Shown: positions 19,399 to 29,603, counted from the first letter of the stretch. The stretch is DNA of 36,888 nt from Candidatus Aenigmarchaeota archaeon LH_S4 (GCA_023659975.1 JAGXOI010000004.1:1-36888), one strand, 5' to 3'. The notes: generated by a model not told the origin, from the sequence alone. Program-made: numbers and translations.

Positions 19399-19530
19399 TT
19401 CCGTACATCTTCCGTACATCTTCCGTACATCTTCCGTACATCTTCCGTACATCTTCCGTACATCTTCCGTACATCTTCCGTACATCTTCCGTACATCTTC
19501 CGTACATCTTCCGTACATCTTCCGTACATC
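19399..19530. repeat. 12 perfect tandem copies of the 11-mer TTCCGTACATC
   Basis: Direct reading: 132 bp = 12 x 11, no mismatches; begins 3 nt after the stop of the preceding ORF. Confidence 0.98.
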
Positions 19531-20579
19531 AAGATCATTTTGAAACAAGCCGAGCTTTGCAATGTTCATATTTTGAGGATTTAGATGATACAAAAATAGG
19601 AGAGAATGAAATTTTGTTTTTTAACTGGGAGAGTATCAATAAAAAGGATAATGTTTATATTCGTGATAATAAGCAAGATTTCAATTTGTCTAAAGTTTTA
19701 GAAAGAACCAAAGAAGAAGGCCGAGAAGTAATTAGTCAGGGTTGAAGGAATGATTAAGAAAGCCATTATTTTGAATGAAAAGTTTATTAATTTATTGAAG
19801 AAGGGGAAATTGAATCAAGTTTAAGTAAAAGTAGCGATGAACTGGTAATTGATGCGGCTTTAAAAAAGAGGGAAGAATTATTAAAAGCATTTCAAAAAGA
19901 AAAAGTCAAACTTAAACCTTTAGTTTTGATTTAACTCCCAGATAGGATCGGGAAATTGGAAGATAGGATGAAAGACAGGGTAATCAGAATTTTGAAGGAT
20001 AAATACAATATTTCAACAGAAACTGGAAAGTTAGCAATTTGGCTTTCGAGTGAACATATTAGTAAAGAAAACGTGGAAAAGCCAGATAGCGAAGTTGAAG
20101 TTTTAATTTTCAAACAAGCGATTGCCTTAGATTGGGATTGTCCCCGTGCGCGGCTTTTGGTTCTGTTTAGAGAGTGGCATAGTCCGATATTTTCTATTCA
20201 AACTGTCGGAAGAATTATGCGAATACCCGAGCCGGATAAAGGATATTATAAGAATGATATTTTAAATTATGGTTATAGCTACACCAATTTAAACGATATT
20301 GAAATTCAAGAAGATATCGCTGGTGGTTATTTCGCTATTTATACCAGCAGAAGACGAGAAGATTATAAGTCAATTAATTTATTACCATGCCATTCAGAGC
20401 GTCACAGAGAAAAAACAAGATTGTCTCCATTATTTACTGAGATATTTCTGAAGGAAGCAAAAAATTATGGGCTTAAAAGAAAAATTGATAGAAAAGCAAA
20501 GAAATGGGACATAAAAGTATTTAATTTTATAATTTATGCCGCAGAAAAATGGAAAAATAGGGAGGTGTATATTTTTTAA
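19531..20579 (+). pseudogene. Type III restriction enzyme Res/helicase-like remnant (frameshifted, N-terminus missing)
   Basis: Fragments GENEILFFNWESINKKDNVY..., then IFKQAIALDWDCPRARLLVLFREWHSPIFSIQTVGRIMRIPEPDKGYY (SF2 motifs V/VI of Res subunits); intervening stops. Confidence 0.8.
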
Positions 20580-20591
20580 TCCTAACAAGGC

Positions 20592-20660
20592 ATACAAAAA
20601 CTTCAAGAATTATTTGAAAGTGTTTTATCTAAATCCTTTAAAGGAGAACTGGCAAAATAA
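20592..20660 (+). pseudogene. hsdS: C-terminal scar of a type I restriction HsdS subunit
   Basis: Frame reads IQKLQELFESVLSKSFKGELAK*, matching the typical HsdS C-terminus (LF.S.L..AF.GEL). Confidence 0.6.
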
Positions 20661-20899
20661 CAGAAAGTCGAAAAATTAATTGAGAAATAGAAAATAACTC
20701 TTTTTTGAAAAATTTGAAAGGGATTAGAAGCTCAGCAAAAGGTAAGAGTAGAAAGTTCAACAGAAAACTAAACTCAGTACCTGTATAAATCAAAGTTGTT
20801 TTAAAGTAACCCATAACTGAGGTTATATATATAAAAAATCAGTAGAAAGGCTTGTAGTTCAGAGTGAGATAATCTCAGGACTTTAGTTATAGAGAGGGG

Positions 20900-22267
20900 T
20901 TAAATCTTGATTCCATCTTTCTCTGCTTCCTCTCTAATAACACCCATAATTTTATTCTTAATTTCTTCCAAGGATTCTTTACTTTTTCCTTCAAACCTTA
21001 AAACAAGTTTTGGCTCTGTATTTGAGGCTCTCACCAAACCCCAACCGCTTTCAAATTCAATCCTTGCTCCATCTACTGTGATAACTTCGTACCTCTTCTT
21101 AACAAATATCTCTTTGACCCTCTCAACAAATTCAAATTTTTTATCATCTGGATAAGAAATTCTTATTTCAGGAGATGAATAATATTCTCCGAAATTAACC
21201 ATTTCAGATAGTTTTTTATCAGAGTTTGATAGAATTTCAAGTATTTTTAATGATGCAAAAAACCCATCATCATAGTAATATTCAGGGAAATAAAAATGAC
21301 CACTTAATTCTCCTCCAATTGCTTTTTTCTTTCTCGCTTCCTTCATTATATAGGAGTGTCCAACCCTGACAAATTCTGGAATACCCCCAGACTTTTTTAT
21401 AATTTCAGAAGTTAATCTTGAGCACCTTACTTCAAATAAAAACCTTAGATTTTTTTCCTTTTCTAAGGCACTTTTTGCAATCAATATAAGAAGAATATCA
21501 CTCCTAATAATATTTCCTTTCTCATCCACAACACCAATTCTATCTCCATCCCCATCATAGGCAATTCCTATATCACCTTCATTTTTTATAACTTCTTCCC
21601 TTAAGTATTTTAAAGTTTCTTCCCGAAGAGGGTCAGGTATATGATTTGGGAAAGTTTCATCAGGTTCAGGAAATAAAAATTTTACCTCACAATTTAAATT
21701 TTCAAAAAGTTTTTTCGCAACTTCTCCACAAGACCCATTTCCAATATCAACAATTATTTTTAGTTTTCTATTTATTTCTATTTTAGATAACAAATACTGA
21801 ACATATTTGTCTATAAACTCTCTTTTAACAACTTTTCCTTTTTCTGTAAATTCATAAAATTCTCCCTCTATAACTTTATCCTTAATTTTTCCTATTCCTG
21901 TTTCATAAGTTAGAGGCAATCCATTTTCTTTGCAGAGTTTAATACCATTCCATCCAGAAGATAGATGAGAACCAGTAACAATAGCTCCACCATCTTTTTT
22001 TTCATTGCAAATTACAAAGTAAACTACAGGTGTTGGAACCGTGCCAATATCAATAACATAAACCCCAGAATAACTCAGTCCTTCTATCAAGGCATTTTTC
22101 AAATTTTCTCCAGAACTTCTCAAATCTTTCCCTATAATTACTTCTTTCCCTGCCCCAATCAAATTACCAAAACTTTTACCAATTTTGTTTGCGAGTTCTT
22201 CATTTATTTGGGTTGGAAAAATCCCCCTAATATCGTAAGCCCGAAAAACATTTTTATCTACTTCCAT
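20900..22267 (-). CDS. Phosphomannomutase/phosphoglucomutase
   Basis: VFRAYDIRGIFPTQINEELANKIG...VTGSHLSSGWNGIKL...AYDGDGDRIGVVD...GGELSGHFYF. Confidence 0.93.
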   Translation of the reverse strand: MEVDKNVFRAYDIRGIFPTQINEELANKIGKSFGNLIGAGKEVIIGKDLRSSGENLKNALIEGLSYSGVYVIDIGTVPTPVVYFVICNEKKDGGAIVTGSHLSSGWNGIKLCKENGLPLTYETGIGKIKDKVIEGEFYEFTEKGKVVKREFIDKYVQYLLSKIEINRKLKIIVDIGNGSCGEVAKKLFENLNCEVKFLFPEPDETFPNHIPDPLREETLKYLREEVIKNEGDIGIAYDGDGDRIGVVDEKGNIIRSDILLILIAKSALEKEKNLRFLFEVRCSRLTSEIIKKSGGIPEFVRVGHSYIMKEARKKKAIGGELSGHFYFPEYYYDDGFFASLKILEILSNSDKKLSEMVNFGEYYSSPEIRISYPDDKKFEFVERVKEIFVKKRYEVITVDGARIEFESGWGLVRASNTEPKLVLRFEGKSKESLEEIKNKIMGVIREEAEKDGIKI

Positions 22268-22270
22268 AAT

Positions 22271-23386
22271 TCACTTTACTGTTACTGACTTTGCAAGGTT
22301 TCTTGGTTTATCCGGGTTATTTCCTTTTGCAACAGCTAAATAATAAGCGAGTAACTGAAGAGGAATAATAGTAAGAAGAGGGTAAAAAATTTCATCTACC
22401 TTTGGAATTTTTATCCAAACATCGAAAATCTCATTTCCCTCATCAGAAACCCCAATAATAAAACCCCCTCTTGACTTTGCTTCTAAGGCATTGTTCAAGG
22501 TCTCCTCATAGGTATAATCCTTTGGGCATATTGCAATAACAGTAGTTCCTTCTTCAATCAAAGATAGGGTTCCATGTTTTAGTTCCCCGGCAGGCATCCC
22601 CTCTGCGTGGGCATAGCTTAGTTCCTTCAACTTCAATGCTCCTTCAGAAGCAATTGCAAAATCAATTCCTCTCGCAATAAAATAAAAATCTTTTTTATCC
22701 TTCAATTTTTCTGAAAGTTCTTTCAGGATATCTTTATCAATAATACTTTTTATTTTATCCCCAATCTCTTTCAATTTTATTTTTCCTTCCTGAATTTTGT
22801 ATATAGTAGCAAAAGCAAGAAGATACAAAACAACTAACTGCCCTGTAAAAGCCTTTGTTGAAGCAACCGCGATTTCAGGACCGCAATTCAGGAAGAATAT
22901 TTTGTCAGAAATTCTATCTAAAGATGAGTTTTCAACATTTGTTACCGAAACAATTTTTGCCCCATTTTCTTTTGCTTTTTTAACTCCCTCAAGAACATCC
23001 GCTGTTTCCCCAGACTGCGAGATAGCAATTACTAAAGTATCTTTATCAACAGAATCAACAAAATACTGAAACTCATGAGCCATTATAACTTCAGAAAATT
23101 TTTTCGCAATCTTGGAAAATAAATATCTTCCAATTATCGCTGCATATCTTGCAGTTCCGCAGGCAGTAAAAATAACATTTTTTGCCCTCAAAATCTCCAT
23201 TGCGGTTTCAAGTAGTTTCTGCTCATCCTGTTCTGTTGCTTTTTTTACTGTTTCTTGCTGTTCCAAAATTTCCTTTAACATGTAATGTTCTCCTTTCAGG
23301 TAGTTCTCTCTTTCTTCAAATTTAACTTCCTCTATTTTTTTGTTTATTTCTTTTTTAGTTCCAACATCAAAAATTTTTATTGTCAT
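22271..23386 (-). CDS. glmS: GlmS isomerase (double SIS) part as separate polypeptide
   Basis: YMLKEILEQQETV...FTACGTARYAAIIGRYLF...ISQSGETADVLEGV...AEGMPAGELKHGTLSLIEEGT...KPRNLAKSVTVK. Confidence 0.9.
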   Translation of the reverse strand: MTIKIFDVGTKKEINKKIEEVKFEERENYLKGEHYMLKEILEQQETVKKATEQDEQKLLETAMEILRAKNVIFTACGTARYAAIIGRYLFSKIAKKFSEVIMAHEFQYFVDSVDKDTLVIAISQSGETADVLEGVKKAKENGAKIVSVTNVENSSLDRISDKIFFLNCGPEIAVASTKAFTGQLVVLYLLAFATIYKIQEGKIKLKEIGDKIKSIIDKDILKELSEKLKDKKDFYFIARGIDFAIASEGALKLKELSYAHAEGMPAGELKHGTLSLIEEGTTVIAICPKDYTYEETLNNALEAKSRGGFIIGVSDEGNEIFDVWIKIPKVDEIFYPLLTIIPLQLLAYYLAVAKGNNPDKPRNLAKSVTVK

Positions 23387-23483
23387 ATTTTTCTTTCAAC
23401 CTGGTAATTGTACTATCAAAAGGTTTCACATCTTCTTCTATTCTTTCTTTAATCCTAACCCCACCTCTTACAAATTTTCCCAT
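23367..23483 (-). CDS. Small ORF (38 aa) between the two GlmS parts
   Basis: ATG at 23483 to TGA: MGKFVRGGVRIKERIEEDVKPFDSTITRLKEKYDNKNF; overlaps start of the SIS gene. Confidence 0.45.
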   Translation of the reverse strand: MGKFVRGGVRIKERIEEDVKPFDSTITRLKEKYDNKNF

Positions 23484-23485
23484 TT

Positions 23486-24133
23486 TCAATTCAAAACAAC
23501 CAATTCATTATCATCCAAAAAAATAGCCTTTTTTGTTTCATCTGCAAATGCCCTCTGGTCTGATGCAATAAAATATTCTTCTCCTGTAGAATTATTTTTT
23601 ACTCCAACAATCATAGGAGAGCCATTTTTTACACCAACCAATCCGCTAAAATCTTGATGTAAAGCAACAATAGCATTTCTTCCTTTTAGTCTTAAAAATG
23701 ATTTTCTTACCGCTTCTGGAAATTCAAACCCAGAATACTCTTCTATTAAATGACAAATTATTTCTGTATCAGTCTCTGATTTGAATTTATATCCTTTACT
23801 CAACAATTCTTTTTTTAGTTCCTGAAAATTTTCTACAATCCCATTATGTACAATTGCTATTTTGTTATCTTCGCTAGTATGGGGGTGAGCATTTTCTTTT
23901 GATATTTTCCCTGTAGTAGCCCACCTGGAATGTGAAATAGCGCAATTACTTTTTATATTAGGTAGGTTATCTAATTTTTCAAAATCTCCAACATCTTTAA
24001 TAATTTCAATTTTATCCTTGTTTTTTAAGCCAAAACCCCAACTATCATAACCCCGGTAATTTAGTTTTTTCAAACCTTTCTGCAAAATAGGCCCTGCTTC
24101 CCTATTTCCAAGATATCCAATTATACCACACAT
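23486..24133 (-). CDS. glmS: GlmS glutaminase domain as separate polypeptide
   Basis: MCGIIGYLGNREAGPILQKGLKKLNYRGYDSWGF...SHSRWATTGKIS..NAHPH..; ends LDDNELVVLN*. Confidence 0.9.
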   Translation of the reverse strand: MCGIIGYLGNREAGPILQKGLKKLNYRGYDSWGFGLKNKDKIEIIKDVGDFEKLDNLPNIKSNCAISHSRWATTGKISKENAHPHTSEDNKIAIVHNGIVENFQELKKELLSKGYKFKSETDTEIICHLIEEYSGFEFPEAVRKSFLRLKGRNAIVALHQDFSGLVGVKNGSPMIVGVKNNSTGEEYFIASDQRAFADETKKAIFLDDNELVVLN

Positions 24134-24191
24134 ATTAATAACTAAATTAAATATCTTTAAATACCTTTGTATTACTAAGTATTACTATTAT

Positions 24192-26492
24192 CTAATTATT
24201 TTTAAGTAAATCAAAACTATCCAAATTCTTTTGTTCATTTAAAAAATCACTTTTTGAGTAACCAAGAACACTAAGAATTCTAAGTGCTGCAGGAATAACT
24301 TGATTATTTATATAATAATCAGGGTCATAATCTCTTGCTTCTTCCCACCATTTTGCTTTTTCAGATATTGATTCTCCATCCTTGGTTATAATATATTGAA
24401 CAATTAGACCTCTGTTGATTTTAATATTTCTTTTTTTTAATTCTCTCGCGACTTTTACGTGGGGAGCGATTTGGGTATAATTTTCCAAATCTTTTGTTAA
24501 ATGCCGGTTTATTATTAATTTTTCTTGTTCTATTTCTTCTTTTTTAATTTTCCTGACAACCTCACCAACAAATTTAACAGCTTCTTTCTCTTTGTTATTT
24601 AAAACAAATTCCAAAACTTTTCTCTGAGCTTCTTTTGCAATCTTACTCCAATCACCCCTTACAAATTCAAAACCTTTAATTTCTATATTCCCTCTCTCGT
24701 CTATTAGAGCATACCTCTTCTTTGCCCCTCCTGAGGCAGTAGAAACAAAGATACCTCTCTTATAAAAACTTTCATATTCAAGTTCCATTATCCCAGGCAA
24801 TTTTTTATTAATTTCAGCAAGAAAGTTTTTTATATCTTTTGTCTCTCCAGTAATCATAAGTGAGTCAGTATCCCCATAAACCACTTTAAACCCTTCTTCT
24901 TCAGCCTTTTTTATTGTTTCTATTATATATTTTCTTCCTAATGCAGTTATTGATTCTGCGCATTCTTTTGAGTACCACCTTGCTCCAAAAAATCCAAGAT
25001 AACCATAAGTTGCATTTGCAAGAGTCTTTAATGCTTTTTCATCAACACCCTTTCCAAATTTTTTCTTTATCTCTGCCCTCTTTCTTATTAACCTCTCAAC
25101 AACATCAACAATAAAACCCTTTCTCTTTTTTGTAAATTTGTGCACTTTTCCATCAATCTTTACTTCTACCTCTCCCCCCCTATCTAAAGTATCTGGAGAA
25201 AGGTTATATGAAACTAGAATACTTGGATACAGGGATTTGAAATCTAAAACATGTATATTTTCATACAATCCTGGAGTTGGTTTGTGTACATAACCACCAA
25301 TATAGGTTTCTCTTCTTCTTTGTTCAATTTCTTTATCTGTTGGCTTGTTTTTTATTAAAATTCCCTTTCTCACCGCCTCTTTCTTTAGATAATTCTCAAC
25401 AAGTTGGCTGAACCCAACTCTTGTCCCTTCAAACAAACTTATTCCAACCAGATTTGAGAATCTGCTCTCCAGAGGGAGAATTTTTTCTCCAATTAGATAG
25501 GTTATTTTACAATCCTGTGAATTATATCTTAGAATTTTATCTATTTTTTTGATTTCATTAGAATCCCAGAGTTTTTTAATTTCTTCAATTTCCAAATCAT
25601 TTTTTCCTTCCCCCAAGAAAAATTTTGCAACTTCATCCAGTTTATTTGTTACAGTTTTTACTTCTGCCCCTAAATGTTTTGTAATAATGTTATACAAATC
25701 AACATGCATAACATTTCTGAAATTTGCTCTTGTTCTGGAAAGCAAAACAGGAGAGCCTAATCTTAATTCTTCTGCCCGAATCTTTAAAAAAGGCAAATCA
25801 AAATTATCTCCATTATAAGAAATTAAAACATCAAATTCTTCAATTATCTTAAAAAATTTTCTTAGCATCTCTCTTTCATCCTTAAGAACAATTACATTCT
25901 CAAAATTTGATTTCTTCCAAGTTAGGATCGCTTTTTTATTTTTGCTGTAAATTCCAATACAAATAATTTTGTTTTCTTTTGCATTAAAACTTGGTTTATA
26001 TATTTCAATATCAAATGCTGCAACAGAAGGTTTATATAATATTCCATCTACTTTTTTCAATTCCCCATTTTCAATTTTGTAAGGACTCAAAAAAGAAATC
26101 TGTTTATCCAAACAGTATCTTTTTGCAAAGGGAATGTCATATTCTCTCTTGTGCAGGACTCCTTTTGTGTGTCTAACTTCTTCTTTCAGCAAAGGAATAT
26201 CTCTTGGCAAATAACAGAAAATTTTCAGAATTTTTAATGTTTTGTTTATTTCAATTCTATCACTAACTTCTATTCTTTTTGTTTTTATTTCTTCCCCTAA
26301 ATGTTTAATCTTTACTTCTTCAATCCTTTTTTTAGTTTCTTCAATTTTATCCTGTTCAGGAATTGCATAAAAATAAGGCTCAAAATTTTTATCCTCAAAA
26401 ACCTTTTTTCCCCCTTTTTCATCCCTTCCAAAAACTTTTATTATTGGGTCCCTATCTAAAACTTCATAGTCTGCATAAAGAGGATAGAACAT
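24192..26492 (-). CDS. polB: Family B DNA polymerase (single chain)
   Basis: FDIEIY exo I, YNGDNFDLPFL exo II, DFKSLYPSILVSYN, LANATYGYLGF, VVYGDTDSLMI. Confidence 0.97.
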   Translation of the reverse strand: MFYPLYADYEVLDRDPIIKVFGRDEKGGKKVFEDKNFEPYFYAIPEQDKIEETKKRIEEVKIKHLGEEIKTKRIEVSDRIEINKTLKILKIFCYLPRDIPLLKEEVRHTKGVLHKREYDIPFAKRYCLDKQISFLSPYKIENGELKKVDGILYKPSVAAFDIEIYKPSFNAKENKIICIGIYSKNKKAILTWKKSNFENVIVLKDEREMLRKFFKIIEEFDVLISYNGDNFDLPFLKIRAEELRLGSPVLLSRTRANFRNVMHVDLYNIITKHLGAEVKTVTNKLDEVAKFFLGEGKNDLEIEEIKKLWDSNEIKKIDKILRYNSQDCKITYLIGEKILPLESRFSNLVGISLFEGTRVGFSQLVENYLKKEAVRKGILIKNKPTDKEIEQRRRETYIGGYVHKPTPGLYENIHVLDFKSLYPSILVSYNLSPDTLDRGGEVEVKIDGKVHKFTKKRKGFIVDVVERLIRKRAEIKKKFGKGVDEKALKTLANATYGYLGFFGARWYSKECAESITALGRKYIIETIKKAEEEGFKVVYGDTDSLMITGETKDIKNFLAEINKKLPGIMELEYESFYKRGIFVSTASGGAKKRYALIDERGNIEIKGFEFVRGDWSKIAKEAQRKVLEFVLNNKEKEAVKFVGEVVRKIKKEEIEQEKLIINRHLTKDLENYTQIAPHVKVARELKKRNIKINRGLIVQYIITKDGESISEKAKWWEEARDYDPDYYINNQVIPAALRILSVLGYSKSDFLNEQKNLDSFDLLKNN

Positions 26493-26515
26493 AAAATTAT
26501 CTTCTAAAATAAGTT

Positions 26516-28285
26516 ATGAGTCTGAGTTTAGAAGAATTAGCAGAATTTCTAAAGAGCGGGAAAGACCTGGATAATCTGCCAGACTCTTTCTCAATTGTTG
26601 TAAATGAGAGAAAATTTGAGTTTAAAAGGGAACCAAGAGAAAAACAAAAATTGGTAAAATATCCAAGAGAGAAACTGATAGAGGAAATAAAATGGCCACA
26701 GAATTCCGGAACTTATGACCTTGGTGATGTTGCAAATCCAGTTGTTCTGATTTGCCCTGCACAGGATAGAGAGTTACAGGAACATGCAATTTCCGCAGGA
26801 GTCTGCGCAACAGGGCCTTGTCTAACCCCAAGAGGAGTTGAACTTTTGATAACAAATATTATTTCAAATCCAAACATAAGATATTTAATTCTTGCCGGAA
26901 GAGACTCTGGGCATTTAACTGCTGACTTAATTGAAAATCTGGTTTTAAATGGAGTTGATGAAAATAAAAAGGTAATTGGTACAAAATGTCCCTCTTTCCC
27001 TTATTTACCAAATTTACCATTAGAGGCTATTGAGAGACTTAGAAAGCAAGTAGAAGTTATAAACTTAATTGGTATTTTTAATCCTGCTTTAATAACTTTG
27101 CTGGTAAGGCTTTGCCTACAGGAACCGGAGAATGCTTATAAAATGAGTTATGAAAAACAAGTTTTGCCTTTATTGAGAACAATTAAAAAACAGGATACAA
27201 TCACTTTATTTGATAAAGGCGCCTCTAAACAAGAGCCAATCATATTATCTTATTCTCTTGTTGATTTACAGTCCCTGCCTTGTGAATCATTTTCAACAAT
27301 AGGAACAACAATTTATTCTTCTACTGTAGAAGAAGCACATCTGGTTTTAGTTGATTTCCTGAAGAGAGCAGGAGTCTGGGTAAAGCAGGAGAGCAACAGA
27401 ATGAGTTTAGACACTTTGGCAACAACTATTGTTATAGAAAACCTTAAACAAAAGAGCTATCCCAAAAATTACAAACCAGTTGAATGGGTTGATTCTGATA
27501 AGAAACTGAAACAATATCTTCAGGCATACAGAGTCTGGAATTATTTGATTCCCTGGAGCAATGTTATTTTTGATAAAAATCTGGAGAAGACAGTTCCTTC
27601 TATTCCAGATATGTCTAACATCTCTTATTCCTATGGAACCAGAATTACAGCAAAAGGAATGGAACATTGCAATAAACCAGAAAGAGAAAATATTATCAGG
27701 TTGGTAAAATCTTTTCAGGAAAAGTACTACGAAAAAATTCCGGATTTTAAGGCAGTACTTAGTTTTTATGATGAATTGAAAGAACTACAAAAAGAGTCTT
27801 TTAACCAGTTATTAGCGATTGCAAAAGCATGCTCTATTGTTGTTTCTGATGAGATTACCGGGACTTACAGACCTTACCTGCAACTACAGAACGCAGATGA
27901 TTTGAGACCAATAGACCCAAGAAAAATGCACAATCCCTGTTATTGCATGTTCTTTCCATTATTAAGGAAAACTTATTACAGACAATACAACAAAGACGGG
28001 ATTTTAAGGAGATTTTTAGTTCCTACTTTAAGTAAAGGAGAACAGGAGGATTTGAAATATGGGTGGTTATTTACACCGATGGCTTATTTAAGAGCCCATG
28101 ACTGGTTTGCATTTCCCGCAAATGTTCATGGTTCTTTAGCACTAGGAAATTTTATTCTCTGGTACATAGAGAAAGAAACAGGAGAAAAAATTCCCTGGGG
28201 CTGCTATTCTCATCATGCTTCTTCATTAGAATTAGTTGATTACTCTTTAGATAAAGATTTGATTAGTAAGTTGAGTGAAAAGTAA
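26516..28285 (+). CDS. MtrA-like/DUF4346 N-terminal domain fused to thymidylate-synthase-like C-terminal domain
   Basis: N-term GVCATGPCLTPRGVELLITNIISNPNIRYLILAGRDSGHLTADLIENLVLNGVD matches MtrA; C-term NPCYCMFFPLLRKTYYRQYNKDGILRRF...MAYLRAHDWFAFPANVHG...GCYSHHASSLEL matches ThyA pattern. Confidence 0.82.
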   Translation: MSLSLEELAEFLKSGKDLDNLPDSFSIVVNERKFEFKREPREKQKLVKYPREKLIEEIKWPQNSGTYDLGDVANPVVLICPAQDRELQEHAISAGVCATGPCLTPRGVELLITNIISNPNIRYLILAGRDSGHLTADLIENLVLNGVDENKKVIGTKCPSFPYLPNLPLEAIERLRKQVEVINLIGIFNPALITLLVRLCLQEPENAYKMSYEKQVLPLLRTIKKQDTITLFDKGASKQEPIILSYSLVDLQSLPCESFSTIGTTIYSSTVEEAHLVLVDFLKRAGVWVKQESNRMSLDTLATTIVIENLKQKSYPKNYKPVEWVDSDKKLKQYLQAYRVWNYLIPWSNVIFDKNLEKTVPSIPDMSNISYSYGTRITAKGMEHCNKPERENIIRLVKSFQEKYYEKIPDFKAVLSFYDELKELQKESFNQLLAIAKACSIVVSDEITGTYRPYLQLQNADDLRPIDPRKMHNPCYCMFFPLLRKTYYRQYNKDGILRRFLVPTLSKGEQEDLKYGWLFTPMAYLRAHDWFAFPANVHGSLALGNFILWYIEKETGEKIPWGCYSHHASSLELVDYSLDKDLISKLSEK

Positions 28286-28406
28286 GTTTTATCTAAAAAC
28301 TTTTAACTTTAAATAGCCAAGAAGTCTACTTCCAAAATCTTAGTTAATAATATAGATTTTGGTGGTAGCTCAATTACCTTACTAAAGGATTTTTGTTATA
28401 TTATAT

Positions 28407-29603
28407 ATGTTATTGAGAAATTATAAATACAGAATTTATCCAACAGGAAAACAAAAAATAAGATTAGAAAAACAATTTGAGGTTTGTAAAAACTTACATA
28501 ATGATCTATTGGAAATATCCAAAGAAACTTATAGATGTAGTGGAAAATCTATAACAAGCAGAAAAGATTTGTATCAACTTACCAATATTCTAAAAGAAAG
28601 TTATAGAGGACATTCTCAGGTTATACAGAATGTTGCAGATAAGTTAAATAAGAGTTATAAAGCATTTTATCAGAGAATAAAAGAAAAACAGAAAGGCAAA
28701 GTTGGTTACCCAAGATTCAGGAAGAGAATAAATAGTATAACCTATCCGCAGAATAATGGTTGTTTCAAGTTCAAAAATCAGAGAAGACTTCATATAACTC
28801 AAATAGGTTCTGTTCCTATTGAATTGCATAGGATACCAAAAGGAAATCCAAAAACTCTAACAGTTAAGAAAACACTAAGTAACAAATGGTTTATTTCCTT
28901 TAGTTGTGAAATAGAAAACAAACCAGTTAAACACAAATATCCTGAAAACAAAGTTGGAATAGATTTAGGATTGGAGAATTTTGCTACTCTGTCGGACGGA
29001 ACTGTTATTGAGAATCAGAGATTTCTAAAGGGGAGTGAAAGGAAGTTAAAAAGAGAGCACAGGAAATTATCCAAGAAAAAGAAGGGTTCAAATAACAAGA
29101 ACAAACAAAGAGTGAAATTAGCAAGGGATTATGAAACCTTAACTAATCAGAGATTGGATTTTCTACATAAATTAAGTTATCACCTTACACAACAATATGA
29201 TTTCATAGCCATAGAAAATTTAGGTGTATCAAATATGGTTAAGAATCATTATTTGGCAAAATCAATATCTGATACAAGTTGGTCTGTTTTTACAGGAATG
29301 CTCACTTACAAGGCTTCAAGTGCTGGAGGTGAGTTAGTAGAAATAGACAGATTTTACTCATCTTCCCAGATATGTTCTGATTGTGGAAATAAACAAGATA
29401 TGCCACTATCAAAGAGAATCTATAAATGTGAAAAATGTGGTGCAAAAATACCAAGAGATAAGAACTCTGCAATAAACATATTAAGGGAAGGAATAAATAC
29501 CGCTGGACGAGTGGGAATTCACGCCTGTGGAGATTTGACCTCTACTGACCAGTCAGCAAGTCGGGTCGTGGAAGCAGGAACTATATTCGATGATTCTCAA
29601 TAA
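28407..29603 (+). mobile_element. tnpB: Solo TnpB (IS200/IS605-type RNA-guided endonuclease), no adjacent tnpA
   Basis: KVGIDLGLENFATLSDG, DFIAIENLGVSNM, CSDCGNK..KCEKCG zinc ribbon, PRDKNSAINILREG; three RuvC acidic residues retained; SRVVEAGT C-terminus. Confidence 0.93.

Noticed and set aside
19399-19530. CRISPR array
   Set aside because: The repeats are contiguous 11-mers with no spacers, and no cas genes are visible.
19278-19593. Minus-strand ORFs with MYGRCTEDVRK repeats (19278..19562 and 19393..19593)
   Set aside because: They are a by-product of the 11-bp tandem repeat, which lacks stops in all minus frames; no supporting start context or homology.
28356-28380. TTTTGGTGGTAGCTCAATTACC resembling a tRNA D-arm
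   Set aside because: No matching anticodon, T-arm or acceptor partner downstream; better explained as part of the TnpB-flanking hairpin.
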